Below, piece by piece: positions 8,983 to 19,986 of a stretch of 64,000 bases of DNA; positions within the stretch are counted from its first letter, which is position 1, and each line of letters starts with the position of its first letter. The translations under genes were made by a program, and so were the position numbers. The stretch is taken from the NCBI RefSeq assembly GCF_014199685.1, contig NZ_JACHNZ010000012.1, forward strand, positions 1 through 64,000, in the 5' to 3' direction. The notes under the pieces are model-generated. The model worked only from the letters and a program-made list of their open reading frames with translations. It had not been told where the DNA came from and ran no database searches. This stretch comes from Sphingosinicella soli. Lineage in GTDB: Bacteria > Pseudomonadota > Alphaproteobacteria > Sphingomonadales > Sphingomonadaceae.

Positions 8983-9011
8983 TTGACATCGCCCCGGCCA
9001 TTCGCCATCTA
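8983..9011 (+). promoter_or_regulatory. Predicted sigma70 promoter of tRNA-Tyr
   Basis: A perfect TTGACA -35 (8983-8988) is followed by 17 nt and CATCTA (9006-9011), about 45 nt before the tRNA. The -10 is not canonical, but the same TTGACA and CTAG-containing layout recurs before rplU in this window. Confidence 0.5.
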
Positions 9012-9056
9012 GCCCGCCTTCCGCGCCCGGCTTTCTGGCCGGGCTGCCCGCCCTGT

Positions 9057-9141
9057 GGAGGGGTGGCCGAGTGGTTAAAGGCAGCAGACTGTAAATCTGC
9101 CCGCGTAGCGTACGCTGGTTCGAATCCAGCCCCCTCCACCA
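9057..9141 (+). tRNA. tRNA-Tyr (anticodon GTA)
   Basis: The acceptor stem pairs GGAGGGG (9057-9063) with CCCCTCC (9131-9137). A discriminator A and an encoded CCA (9139-9141) follow. The anticodon GTA is at 9091-9093, in the loop CTGTAAA. A long variable arm makes it a class II tRNA, and the T-loop GGTTCGAATCC is intact. The gene ends exactly where the stop codon of the opposing Lrp-family gene begins. Confidence 0.97.
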
Positions 9142-9621
9142 TCACCCGATCCCGATCCGCTGTGCCGGCCGTTTGATCGGCCGCATGACGATGCTCGATG
9201 TGAGGCTCCTCACGCTCGGCAGTTTCAGCAGCGTGTCCATCGTCAGCTGCGCCATCGCCGCCATGTCGCGGACTTCCGCCCGGATCAGTATGTCATGCTC
9301 CCCGGTGAGCGCGACGCACTCGATGATGCGGTCGTCGCGCGCGACGCGGTCGAAGAACATTTTCGCATCGGTTTCAATGCGCTGATCGAGATCGACCATG
9401 ATGTAGAGCGAAATGCTGGGGCCGAGCGCGGCCGGGTCCACCACGGCAACATAGCCACTGATGACCCCGGCCTCCTCCAGCGCCCGCGTCCGCCGCAGGC
9501 ATGTCGACGGCGACATGCCGACGCGCGCCGCGAGTTCAAGGTTGCTGAGGCGGGCGTTGCGCTGCAGTTCCTTCAGGATCTGCATGTCGCCGGCGTCGAG
9601 CGTTATGGTCATAATGTTCAC
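9142..9621 (-). CDS. Lrp/AsnC family transcriptional regulator
   Basis: A 159-residue regulator. An N-terminal winged helix-turn-helix (DMQILKELQRNARLSNLELAARVGMSPSTCLRR) is followed by an AsnC-type ligand-binding (RAM) domain with a hydrophobic strand ending in an MRPIKRP tail. Such proteins sense amino acids or related metabolites. It is divergent from the cytochrome P450 gene across an AT-rich gap of about 110 bp, the usual place for an operator, so it may regulate the P450, itself, or both. Its stop codon immediately follows the 3' CCA of the tRNA-Tyr gene on the other strand. Start 9621 or 9612 are both possible. Confidence 0.92.
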   Translation of the reverse strand: MNIMTITLDAGDMQILKELQRNARLSNLELAARVGMSPSTCLRRTRALEEAGVISGYVAVVDPAALGPSISLYIMVDLDQRIETDAKMFFDRVARDDRIIECVALTGEHDILIRAEVRDMAAMAQLTMDTLLKLPSVRSLTSSIVMRPIKRPAQRIGIG

Positions 9622-9733
9622 ATTCCAACAAAAAATGATTCAAACTATCCGAATATCGCGCGATTCATGGCATTTTCGGCAAGATTGTTCAACCGACGCG
9701 GTCTAATCTTCGGGGAAGCAACGAAAGAGCCCC

Positions 9734-10921
9734 ATGCCGCACGACCGAACGCCCCGCATCGAAACCACCGCCGAAGCGCTGGAGCGCGATCCCTATCCGA
9801 TCTTCAGGGCGATGCAGTCGGGATCGCCGATCGGCTGGGTGGAAGAGCTCAACATGTGGCTGGTCGCGGACTATGCAAACGTCGAAGCGATTCTTCGAAA
9901 TACGCAGGATTTCGTCACGGGAACGCCGGATTCGCTCATTTTCGACACCTTCGGCGACCATATGCTCACCACGGAAGGCGCGCAGCACGAGCGCTTCAAA
10001 TCCCGCTTCCGCGCCGCCTTCAGCCCCGCCCGCATCCGCGCATCCATGGCACCCGGCACAGCCGCCTGCTCGCGCATGCTCCTCGATAACTTCGTCAATT
10101 TCGGCCACACCGAATTCCGCGCAGCCTACGCCAGCCGCCTTCCGGTGCTGTCCATCCTCATGCTGTTCAACATGCCGCTCGAAGAAGAAAAAAACCTGCG
10201 AACCTGGTACGATGGCTTTGAAAAAGCGCTGTCGAATTTCGCCCGCCATCAGGACATCCGCGCCCGCGCGCGCACTTACGTCAGCGAGTTTCACGCCCTG
10301 GTCCGCCGTCACATCGAGCGCGTGCGAACAACACCCGACGACAGCCTGCTCAGCGAGGTCGTCCACGATCCGAGCGAAGACCGACTCGACGACACGGAGA
10401 TTTGCCGAAACGCATCCATCATCTTCTTCGGAGGCATCTCCACGGTGGAAGCCGTTATCCTGAACTGCCTCTACGCGCTCTGCACATACCCGGATGAGCG
10501 CGACAGGCTCCGCCGGAATCCCGACATGGCTCCTCAAGCGATCGAGGAGACGCTGCGCTGGCTTGCCCCGGTACAGTCAGCGACGCGGCATGTGGTCCGA
10601 GACATTCGCGTGGGCGAGACCGTCTTCCGCGCAGGGGACACGGTCAACTGCATGCTCGGCGCCGCCAATCGCGATCCGCGCGTCTTCGAAGACCCTGATT
10701 CGTTCAGACCGGGCCGGGCGAATGTACGCAAGCACCTGGGCTTCGCGCTCGGCCCGCATTTTTGCCTCGGATCGAATCTCGCGCGCCTGGAAGCCACGAC
10801 AGCCGTGCGGCATATCCTGGAACGATGCCCCGACCTTCACCCGTCCGCAGATCACCCGATGGAGATTCGGGGCTTTGAGTTTCGTCAGCCGACGGCCCTG
10901 CACCTGGAATGGCAAACATAA
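9734..10921 (+). CDS. Cytochrome P450
   Basis: A 395-residue soluble bacterial P450. The heme-binding signature is FALGPHFCLGSNLAR with the thiolate Cys at residue 344. The K-helix EETLRW holds the ExxR pair. The I-helix reads FFGGISTVEA: the Gly-Gly and Thr of the oxygen-binding groove are kept, but the usual acidic residue before the Thr is Ser. No ferredoxin or reductase gene is adjacent, so electron partners must come from elsewhere. The substrate is unknown. It is divergent from an Lrp regulator, and its 3' end overlaps the region that contains the hspQ promoter. Confidence 0.93.
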   Translation: MPHDRTPRIETTAEALERDPYPIFRAMQSGSPIGWVEELNMWLVADYANVEAILRNTQDFVTGTPDSLIFDTFGDHMLTTEGAQHERFKSRFRAAFSPARIRASMAPGTAACSRMLLDNFVNFGHTEFRAAYASRLPVLSILMLFNMPLEEEKNLRTWYDGFEKALSNFARHQDIRARARTYVSEFHALVRRHIERVRTTPDDSLLSEVVHDPSEDRLDDTEICRNASIIFFGGISTVEAVILNCLYALCTYPDERDRLRRNPDMAPQAIEETLRWLAPVQSATRHVVRDIRVGETVFRAGDTVNCMLGAANRDPRVFEDPDSFRPGRANVRKHLGFALGPHFCLGSNLARLEATTAVRHILERCPDLHPSADHPMEIRGFEFRQPTALHLEWQT

Positions 10922-10940
10922 AGGTTTTCGACGCAGCATC

Positions 10941-10969
10941 CTTTGCAGCGCGCGAACAGGCCCTTATAT
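10941..10969 (+). promoter_or_regulatory. Possible heat-shock (RpoH) promoter of hspQ
   Basis: CTTTGC (10941-10946) is followed by exactly 16 nt and CTTATAT (10963-10969), a perfect match to the alphaproteobacterial RpoH -10 pattern CyTATnT. The -35 is weak. Spacing equals that of the dnaK and hrcA candidates. The hspQ ATG follows only 8 nt later. Confidence 0.4.
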
Positions 10970-10977
10970 TCGCTACC

Positions 10978-11364
10978 ATGAGTATCGCGAAATCCATTGC
11001 CGCCTCATCGCCGCGCCTCGTGCTCTCCCTCGGCGAACCCGTAACGACGGCCAGCTTCGGCATCGGCGAGGTGGTGCGCCACCGGTTTTTCCCGTTCCGC
11101 GGCGTCATATTCGACGTCGATCCGGAGTTCGCGAACACCGAAGAGTGGTGGGAAGCCATCCCGGAAGACATTCGTCCGGCGAAGGATCAGCCGTTCTACC
11201 ACCTTCTGGCCGAGAACGACGACCAAACCTATGTCGCCTATGTCAGCCAGCAGAACCTGCTTCCCGATGAAAGTCCCGCGCCAGTGCTGCACCCCGCCGT
11301 CCCCGAGATGTTTGAGCGGATGCCGGACGGCAGTTACCGGCTGAAGAACCGGCATCGGCATTGA
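10978..11364 (+). CDS. hspQ: Heat shock protein HspQ
   Basis: A 128-residue HspQ/YccV-like protein: GIGEVVRHRFFPFRGVIFDVDPEF and the block from WWEAIPED to YVSQQNLL are family hallmarks. In Escherichia coli, HspQ is a heat-inducible protein that acts as a specificity factor for Lon. The open frame extends to 10909, but the ATG at 10978 gives the usual N-terminus. There is no good Shine-Dalgarno before it, and a predicted heat-shock -10 ends 8 nt upstream, so the mRNA may be leaderless. The gene lies just after the P450 and is followed by the rplU promoter region. Confidence 0.85.
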   Translation: MSIAKSIAASSPRLVLSLGEPVTTASFGIGEVVRHRFFPFRGVIFDVDPEFANTEEWWEAIPEDIRPAKDQPFYHLLAENDDQTYVAYVSQQNLLPDESPAPVLHPAVPEMFERMPDGSYRLKNRHRH

Positions 11365-11389
11365 TACCCGAAACCGTGCGCTGAATCGG

Positions 11390-11418
11390 TTGACATTGCC
11401 ACCCGTCGCCAGTAGCTA
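11390..11418 (+). promoter_or_regulatory. Predicted sigma70 promoter of rplU-rpmA
   Basis: TTGACA (11390-11395), 17 nt, then TAGCTA (11413-11418), about 80 bp before the rplU ATG. The -35 is perfect; the -10 is degenerate and contains CTAG, like the tRNA-Tyr promoter. Confidence 0.5.
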
Positions 11419-11499
11419 GCTGCGCTTTCCGCAGGCATCGGCGTGTTTTTCGCGTGGGTGTCTGTTGTTCAATTTCTGGGCCTAAGGTAGCCAAAAGCC

Positions 11500-11979
11500 A
11501 TGTTCGCAGTCGTGCGCACGGGCGGCAAGCAGTATCGCGTCGCCGCCGAGCAGAAAATCATAGTCGACCGCCTTCAGGGTGATGTCGGCGACACCGTACA
11601 GCTGGGCGATATTCTTGCCATCGGCGAGGGTGGTGAACTCAAGGATGTGGCCGATCAGGTCGTGTCCGCCGAGATCGTCGCGCAGCCCAAGGGCGACAAG
11701 ATCATCGTCTTCAAGAAGAAGCGCCGCCACGGCTATCGCCGCCGCAACGGCCATCGTCAGCTGCTGACGGTGCTGAAGATCACCGCGATCGGCAAGGCAG
11801 GCGCTAAGGCGCCGAAGGCCGCGAAGGCGGAAGCCGCTCCGGCAGCTGAAGCCGCCGAGCCGGCCGAAAAGCCCGCGAAGGCCGCCAAGGCCCCCAAGGC
11901 TGAAGCCGCCGAAACACCGGCTGCCGAGAAGAAGGCTCCGGCCAAGAAGGCCGCCAAGCCCAAGACCGACGCCGAATAA
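11500..11979 (+). CDS. rplU: 50S ribosomal protein L21 with extended Ala/Lys tail
   Basis: A 159-residue L21. The canonical domain occupies about residues 1-102 ([14 protein letters not shown] start, [16 protein letters not shown] near its end). A low-complexity Ala/Lys/Glu/Pro tail of about 55 residues follows and would be flexible and partly helical. Such tails occur in some alphaproteobacterial L21 proteins and extend it beyond the usual ~103 residues. L21 binds 23S rRNA in the large subunit. rpmA follows 15 bp later, and a TTGACA promoter lies upstream. Confidence 0.97.
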   Translation: MFAVVRTGGKQYRVAAEQKIIVDRLQGDVGDTVQLGDILAIGEGGELKDVADQVVSAEIVAQPKGDKIIVFKKKRRHGYRRRNGHRQLLTVLKITAIGKAGAKAPKAAKAEAAPAAEAAEPAEKPAKAAKAPKAEAAETPAAEKKAPAKKAAKPKTDAE

Positions 11980-11994
11980 AGAGGAGTTTGAACC

Positions 11995-12264
11995 ATGGCA
12001 CATAAGAAAGCTGGCGGTTCGTCGCGCAACGGCCGCGATTCGGCAGGCAAACGTCTCGGCGTGAAGCGCTTCGGCGGTCAGGAAGTCCTCGCCGGCAACA
12101 TTCTCGTCCGGCAACGCGGAACGAAATTTTACCCCGGTCGTAATGTCGGCATCGGCAAAGACCATACGCTGTTCGCACTCGCCGAAGGCCGCGTCGCCTT
12201 CCACGATGGCAAGCTCGGACGCAAATTCGTAAGCGTCGATCCAATGCCGATGGCAGCGGAATAG
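11995..12264 (+). CDS. rpmA: 50S ribosomal protein L27
   Basis: An 89-residue L27, beginning [20 protein letters not shown], the typical N-terminus that reaches the peptidyl-transferase centre. No N-terminal pre-sequence needing cleavage is present. It follows rplU by 15 bp with an AGAGGAG ribosome site and is the last gene before a strong terminator. Confidence 0.98.
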   Translation: MAHKKAGGSSRNGRDSAGKRLGVKRFGGQEVLAGNILVRQRGTKFYPGRNVGIGKDHTLFALAEGRVAFHDGKLGRKFVSVDPMPMAAE

Positions 12265-12333
12265 CGAGGCGGCCCGCTTGACATACGGCCGCCGGGAAGG
12301 CGGCCCCTGAACAGGTGCATTTGCACTGGGATA

Positions 12334-12361
12334 GGGAGATGGGTCGCCATCTCCCTTTTTT
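12334..12361 (+). terminator. Rho-independent terminator of rplU-rpmA
   Basis: A perfect 9-bp stem, GGGAGATGG (12334-12342) and CCATCTCCC (12347-12355), with a GTCG loop, followed by six T. It lies about 70 bp after rpmA and before the GNAT gene. Confidence 0.92.
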
Positions 12362-12398
12362 CGTCTCTCCCTTCCCGATCGGGCAAATGGAGCGAGAC

Positions 12399-15113
<2,715 letters not shown>

Positions 15114-15117
<4 letters not shown>

Positions 15118-16370
15118 ATGACATCGAAGCCCGCATTGCCGCCATGGCCCGCGCCGCACGCGCTGCGTCCCGCACGCTCGCGGCGACGCCGACCGCGCGC
15201 AAGGCTGCCGCGCTGAAAGCTGCCGCAGAGGCCATCCGCGCCGCAGCGCCCGCGATCCTCGCCGCCAATGCCGACGATATGAAGGGCGCCGAAGCGCGCG
15301 GCACATCGGGGGCTATGCTCGACCGGCTGCGGCTCGATGACTCCCGCCTCGAAGGCATTGCGGCGGGTGTCGAGGCGGTCGCGAACCTGCCCGACCCCGT
15401 CGGCGCAACGATCAAGGGCTGGACGCAGCCGAACGGACTGAAGTTCGAACAGGTGCGCGTGCCGCTCGGGGTCATCGGCATCATCTACGAAAGCCGCCCG
15501 AACGTAACCGTGGACGCAGGCGCGCTGTGCCTGATGTCCGGCAACGCCTGCATCCTGCGCGGCGGATCGGAAGCGCTAGGCACCTCGCAGGCGCTGCACG
15601 CAGCGTTCATTTCCGGCATCACCAGAGAAGGGCTTCCGGCTGACGCGGTGCAACTGGTGGACACGCCCGACCGCGCTGCCGTCGGTGCGATGCTGGGGGC
15701 CGCAGGCCTTATCGACATCATCATCCCGCGCGGCGGCAAGGGCCTCGTCGCGCGCGTGCAGTCGGAAGCGCGCGTGCCCGTGCTCGCGCACCTCGACGGC
15801 ATCTGCCACGTCTACATCGACAAGGACGCCGACGCGGACAAGGCCGAGGCCATCGCGCTCAACGCCAAGCTGCGCCGTACCGGCGTCTGCGGCGCAGCTG
15901 AAACGCTGCTGATAGACGAAGCCGCACAGGAAACCGGCGCGCGCGTCGTGAAGGCACTGCTCGACGCAGGCTGCGAAGTGCGCGGCGACGATACCATCCG
16001 CGCGATCGATGCGCGTGTCGTTGCGGCCGATGATGCGGATTGGGGCACCGAATATCTCGACGCGATCATCTCCGCGAAGGTGGTGGACGGCGTCGGCGGC
16101 GCTGCGGCGCACATCGCCCGCCACGGGAGCGCGCACACCGAGAGCATCGTCACTGAAAACACCGACACAGCGAACCGCTTCCTTGCAGGCGTGGACAGCG
16201 CCATTGTGATTCACAATGCCTCCACCCAGTTCGCGGACGGCGGAGAGTTCGGCTTCGGCGCGGAAATCGGCATCGCCACGGGCCGCCTGCACGCGCGCGG
16301 CCCGGTCGCGCTCGAAGGGCTCACCACATACAAAACGCTGGTGCGCGGCAACGGGCAGGTCCGCCCGTGA
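15114..16370 (+). CDS. proA: Glutamate-5-semialdehyde dehydrogenase (gamma-glutamyl phosphate reductase)
   Basis: A 418-residue enzyme for the second proline step. The catalytic Cys is at residue 259 in [19 protein letters not shown] and [11 protein letters not shown] are recognisable cofactor and substrate segments, and [17 protein letters not shown] is near the end. The start at 15114 overlaps the proB stop (ATGA), which supports coupled synthesis of the two enzymes. The order obgE-proB-proA is common in alphaproteobacteria. Confidence 0.97.
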
Positions 16371-16377
16371 TGGCCGC

Positions 16378-17355
16378 ATGACCCCGCTTTCGATCCTCGA
16401 CCTGTCGCCCGTCGTTCAGGGCAGCACCATCCGGCAATCGTTCGCCAATTCAGTAGCGCTCGCGCAGGCGGGCGAACGGCTAGGCTATCGGCGTCTCTGG
16501 CTCGCCGAGCACCATGGCATGCCGGGTATCGCGAGCGCCGCGACATCGGTGCTGATCGGCCACATCGCGGGCGCGACGTCTTCGATCCGCGTCGGCGCGG
16601 GCGGGATCATGCTGCCGAACCACGCGCCGCTGCTCATCGCCGAGCAGTTCGGCACGCTCGATGCCCTCTACCCCGGCCGTATCGATCTGGGTCTCGGCCG
16701 CGCACCCGGTTCCGATCAGAAGGTGTCGCAGGCGATCCGCCGCGACCTTCACGCCGCATCGGAGCGTTTTCCGCAGGAAGTGCAGGAAGTGCTTGCCTAT
16801 TTCCGGGGGGAAGGGCCCGTGCCCGCAGTGCCGGGGAACGGCGCCGACGTCGATGTGTGGATTCTCGGCTCCAGCCTGTTCGGCGCGAGTCTCGCCGCGC
16901 ATCTCGGCCTGCCCTACGCCTTCGCCTCGCACTTCGCCCCGCAGGCGCTCGGCCAGGCGATCGAGGTCTATCGCGGGCATTTCAAGCCCTCCGTCCATCT
17001 CGACAAGCCGTACCTGATGCTCGGATACAACGTGATCGCTGCCGATACGGACGAAGAGGCTTCCATCCTCGCAACGTCGCAGCAGCAGGCATTCGTGAAT
17101 CTGGTTACGGGCCAGCCCGGCCGCCTGCCGCCGCCTGTCCCCGGATACCGCGAATCGCTGCCGGCCGATCTTCAGGCCCACCTGACCCGCACCCTCTCCT
17201 GCTCCGCCGTCGGCAGCGCCGAAACGGTGGCGAAGCAGATGCGCGCCTTCGTGACGGAAACAGGCGCGGACGAATTGATGGTCACAGGCATGATCTTCGA
17301 TCAGGATGCACGGCTCCGTTCCTACGAGATTGCCGCGCAGGCGGCAGGGCTCTAG
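16378..17355 (+). CDS. LLM class flavin-dependent oxidoreductase (YhbW-like)
   Basis: A 325-residue luciferase-like monooxygenase. Typical features are [20 protein letters not shown] (FMN/substrate region), [36 protein letters not shown], and the C-terminal half containing [13 protein letters not shown]. The family reduces or oxygenates substrates using reduced FMN. It starts 7 bp after proA and its stop shares a base with the nadD GTG, so it is embedded between proline and NAD genes. The function in this setting is unknown; the E. coli relative YhbW also has no firm role. Confidence 0.87.
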   Translation: MTPLSILDLSPVVQGSTIRQSFANSVALAQAGERLGYRRLWLAEHHGMPGIASAATSVLIGHIAGATSSIRVGAGGIMLPNHAPLLIAEQFGTLDALYPGRIDLGLGRAPGSDQKVSQAIRRDLHAASERFPQEVQEVLAYFRGEGPVPAVPGNGADVDVWILGSSLFGASLAAHLGLPYAFASHFAPQALGQAIEVYRGHFKPSVHLDKPYLMLGYNVIAADTDEEASILATSQQQAFVNLVTGQPGRLPPPVPGYRESLPADLQAHLTRTLSCSAVGSAETVAKQMRAFVTETGADELMVTGMIFDQDARLRSYEIAAQAAGL

Positions 17356-17960
17356 TGGCGCGAATCGGGCTTCTCGGCGGCTCGTTCAACCCTGCGCACG
17401 GCGGCCACAGGCACATCAGTATCGAGGCGCTCCGCCGGCTCGCGCTTGACGAGGTGTGGTGGCTGGTCAGTCCCCAGAACCCCCTGAAAGACAAGGCGGA
17501 CATGGCGCCGCTTGCGGCGCGCATGGCCTCCGCCCGCCGCACTGCGCGGCATCCGCGCATCCGGCCCACGGATATCGAAGCGTCGCTGGGCACCGCCTAT
17601 ACCGACGATACCATCACCGCGCTGAAGCGCACCTTCCCCCAGCACCGGTTCATCTGGATCATGGGCGCAGACAATCTGTTGCAGTTCAGCCGCTGGAAAC
17701 GCTGGCGCGACATCGCGCGCGAAGTGCCGATTGCCGTAATGGCGCGGGGAGACTACATTGGTCGGGCACGCCGGGCTCCGGCCATGGCGTGGCTTCGGCG
17801 GCATGTCCGCGGTGAAGCGCGTGCAAAACACTGGGCTGAATGGGAGCTGCCGGCGATTGTGATCCTTTCGATCCCGCTCGATCCCTCCTCCGCCACGGCG
17901 ATCCGCACACGCGATCCGGGATGGGCGAGCCGAATTGGTGCAACGAACCCGAAGGGATAA
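17355..17960 (+). CDS. nadD: Nicotinate-nucleotide adenylyltransferase
   Basis: A 201-residue nucleotidyltransferase. GGSFNPAHGGH carries the ATP-binding HxGH, IWIMGADNLLQF lies in the middle and SSATAIR, the ISSTxIR-like motif, is at the C-terminus. It converts nicotinate mononucleotide to deamido-NAD. Start is a GTG at 17355 whose first base is the last base of the upstream TAG. No earlier in-frame start matches the conserved N-terminus. rsfS follows 3 bp later, as in many bacteria. Confidence 0.95.
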   Translation: MARIGLLGGSFNPAHGGHRHISIEALRRLALDEVWWLVSPQNPLKDKADMAPLAARMASARRTARHPRIRPTDIEASLGTAYTDDTITALKRTFPQHRFIWIMGADNLLQFSRWKRWRDIAREVPIAVMARGDYIGRARRAPAMAWLRRHVRGEARAKHWAEWELPAIVILSIPLDPSSATAIRTRDPGWASRIGATNPKG

Positions 17961-17963
17961 GGA

Positions 17964-18359
17964 TTGTCTCCCAGCAGCGCCGCGGCAACGCCCGGCGACC
18001 ATGAAGGCGGAAGCTCCGAAGAGCTGCACGCCCTCATCCTGAAGTCGCTCGACGACGATCAGGCCGTCGATGTCATCGACATTCCGCTCAGCGGAAAGAC
18101 GCAAATCGCCGATCACATGATCATCGCCAGCGGTCGCTCCACGCGGCAGGTGGCGTCGATGGCACAGAAACTCGCCGAAAAGATCAAGTCGGACCTCGGC
18201 CGGGGCGTGCGGATCGAAGGCCTTCCCGCAGCCGATTGGGTGCTCATCGACGCGGACGACGTGATCGTTCACCTGTTCCGACCCGAGGTACGAAGCTTCT
18301 ACAACCTCGAAAAAATGTGGGCCTTCGACAAAACCCCGGCGGCAGCCGCAACCGCCTGA
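17964..18359 (+). CDS. rsfS: Ribosome silencing factor RsfS
   Basis: A 131-residue RsfS/Iojap protein. DDQAVDVIDIPLSGKTQIADHM and EGLPAADWVLIDADDVIVHLF are family signatures. RsfS binds L14 and blocks subunit joining when nutrients are short. The only start that keeps the conserved region is the TTG at 17964, behind GGGATAAGGA; an ATG at 18001 is out of frame. The gene is between nadD and rlmH, its common position. Confidence 0.95.
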   Translation: MSPSSAAATPGDHEGGSSEELHALILKSLDDDQAVDVIDIPLSGKTQIADHMIIASGRSTRQVASMAQKLAEKIKSDLGRGVRIEGLPAADWVLIDADDVIVHLFRPEVRSFYNLEKMWAFDKTPAAAATA

Positions 18360-18360
18360 G

Positions 18361-18783
18361 GTGCTCCTCCATGTCATCGCGCGCGGACGCATCGGGCGCT
18401 GCCCGGAGGCCGATCTGGTCGAGCGGTACCGCGCGCGGATGAACTGGCCCTTTCGCATCACCGAACTTCCCGATCGCGGCGGGCGTGTACCGCCGCCCGC
18501 CGGCGATTGCCGGCTGGTGGCACTCGATGAGCGCGGCGACACCCTGCCCTCTGCCGCGTTCGCCGAACGACTTGGCCGCTGGCGAGACGACGGCGTGAGG
18601 GAGGCACGCTTCCTGATCGGCGGCGCCGACGGGCACGATGCGGAAACCCGGGCAGAGGCGGACCTTCTCATCAGCTTCGGCAAGGGAACATGGCCGCATC
18701 TGCTGGTGCGCGCGATGCTTGCCGAGCAACTTTACCGGGCGACATCGATTCTCGCCGGTCATCCCTACCACCGCGAAGGCTGA
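18361..18783 (+). CDS. rlmH: 23S rRNA (pseudouridine-1915-N3)-methyltransferase RlmH
   Basis: A 140-residue SPOUT methyltransferase. VARF-like LIGGADGHDAE (SAM-binding knot) and LLVRAMLAEQLYRATSILAGHPYHREG at the C-terminus are diagnostic. It methylates pseudouridine 1915 in helix 69. The start is a GTG at 18361, one base after the rsfS stop. Its own stop overlaps the envC ATG (TGATG). Confidence 0.96.
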   Translation: MLLHVIARGRIGRCPEADLVERYRARMNWPFRITELPDRGGRVPPPAGDCRLVALDERGDTLPSAAFAERLGRWRDDGVREARFLIGGADGHDAETRAEADLLISFGKGTWPHLLVRAMLAEQLYRATSILAGHPYHREG

Positions 18784-19892
18784 TGCGCGCTGCGGCCCTC
18801 GCCTTCCTGCTCCTCGCTGCGGCCGCACCTGCGGACAAGGCGGAGCAGGATGCACTGAGTGCCGATTCCCGCGCAGCAGCCCTGCGCCGCGACGCCGATG
18901 CAGCCGACGACAGGGCGCGCACGGCGCGGCATTCGGCGATCGAACTGGCACGGCGCATCCAGAACGGCGAGGCGCGCGTGAGCACCATCGAGGCCGGAAC
19001 CGCCCGGCTGGAACGGATGCGGCGTCAACAGCGCGCGCACCTCGCCGCGCAGCACGGCGAGATCAGCCGTCTTCTCGCAGTCCTCCAGACCTTGAGTCGC
19101 AGACCTGCGGGCCTTGTCCTTCTCGAACCGTCGTCCGCGGTCACGACGGCCCGCGTGAGCGCGCTGCTGGAAGCGGTTCAGCCCACACTGCGGGACCGGA
19201 CCAACGTCTATCGCCGCGACCTTGCCCGGTCCCGCGCCTTGCAGACCCGGCTCGATACATCGAAGCGGCAGTTGCTTGCCGCCAACACCGACCTTTCGCT
19301 CGCAATTCGTCAACTCGACACCGTGCAGACCGACCTGCGTGCTGCGCGCGACTCGCTCGATCGCGAAGCAGACGAGGAGCGCGGACGCGCGCGGACGCTT
19401 GCCGCGCAGGCGATGGACCTGCGCGGGCTTGCCGGCGCGTTCGACGACGGCGTGAGCACCAACAGCCGTCGGCTCGCGCCGCCCCGGCCCGTCCGGAACG
19501 CGGCGCCGCTTCCCTTCCCTTATCTGCGACCTGCGGCGGGAAGCATCGTGGAGGGATTTGAAGACATGAGCCATGTCGGTGTCCGCGCGCGCGGAATGAC
19601 GCTGTCGACGCGAAAGGGCGCGCAGGTCGTGGCCCCGGCACAGGGCCGCATCGCCTATGCCGGGCCGTTCCGCACTTACGGGGACATCGTGATCGTTCAG
19701 CACCCGGGCGGACTGCTGAGCATGATGTCCGGTCTCGAACGCGTCGATGTGCTCGTCGGTGAGACGGTATCGGCGGGAACGCCGATCGGCCGCATGGGAT
19801 CGCTCGATCCCGAACTCTACCTCGAACTCCGCCGGGACGGACGCCCGATCGACCCCGCGCAGCATGTTCGAAAAACCGGTGGCGACGGCTGA
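18783..19892 (+). CDS. EnvC-like murein hydrolase activator (degenerate M23/LytM)
   Basis: A 369-residue exported protein. It has a short signal peptide (residues 1 to about 17), a long coiled-coil region (about residues 20-230, with many Arg/Glu/Ala heptads), a Pro-rich linker and a LytM domain (about 250-365). The zinc-binding His of active M23 peptidases are not visible; LYLELRRDG and VIVQHPGG match the degenerate EnvC domain instead. EnvC-type proteins activate amidases during cell division. It starts within the rlmH stop and is followed by ctpA about 95 bp downstream. Confidence 0.88.
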   Translation: MRAAALAFLLLAAAAPADKAEQDALSADSRAAALRRDADAADDRARTARHSAIELARRIQNGEARVSTIEAGTARLERMRRQQRAHLAAQHGEISRLLAVLQTLSRRPAGLVLLEPSSAVTTARVSALLEAVQPTLRDRTNVYRRDLARSRALQTRLDTSKRQLLAANTDLSLAIRQLDTVQTDLRAARDSLDREADEERGRARTLAAQAMDLRGLAGAFDDGVSTNSRRLAPPRPVRNAAPLPFPYLRPAAGSIVEGFEDMSHVGVRARGMTLSTRKGAQVVAPAQGRIAYAGPFRTYGDIVIVQHPGGLLSMMSGLERVDVLVGETVSAGTPIGRMGSLDPELYLELRRDGRPIDPAQHVRKTGGDG

Positions 19893-19986
19893 AATCCGTT
19901 ACTCGTAAATTCATCGGCGTATGGCTATGATGGCACGAATGCGCTGGGACTGGGGCCGCACCGCCGGCCACGACAAGGAAGAAGTG

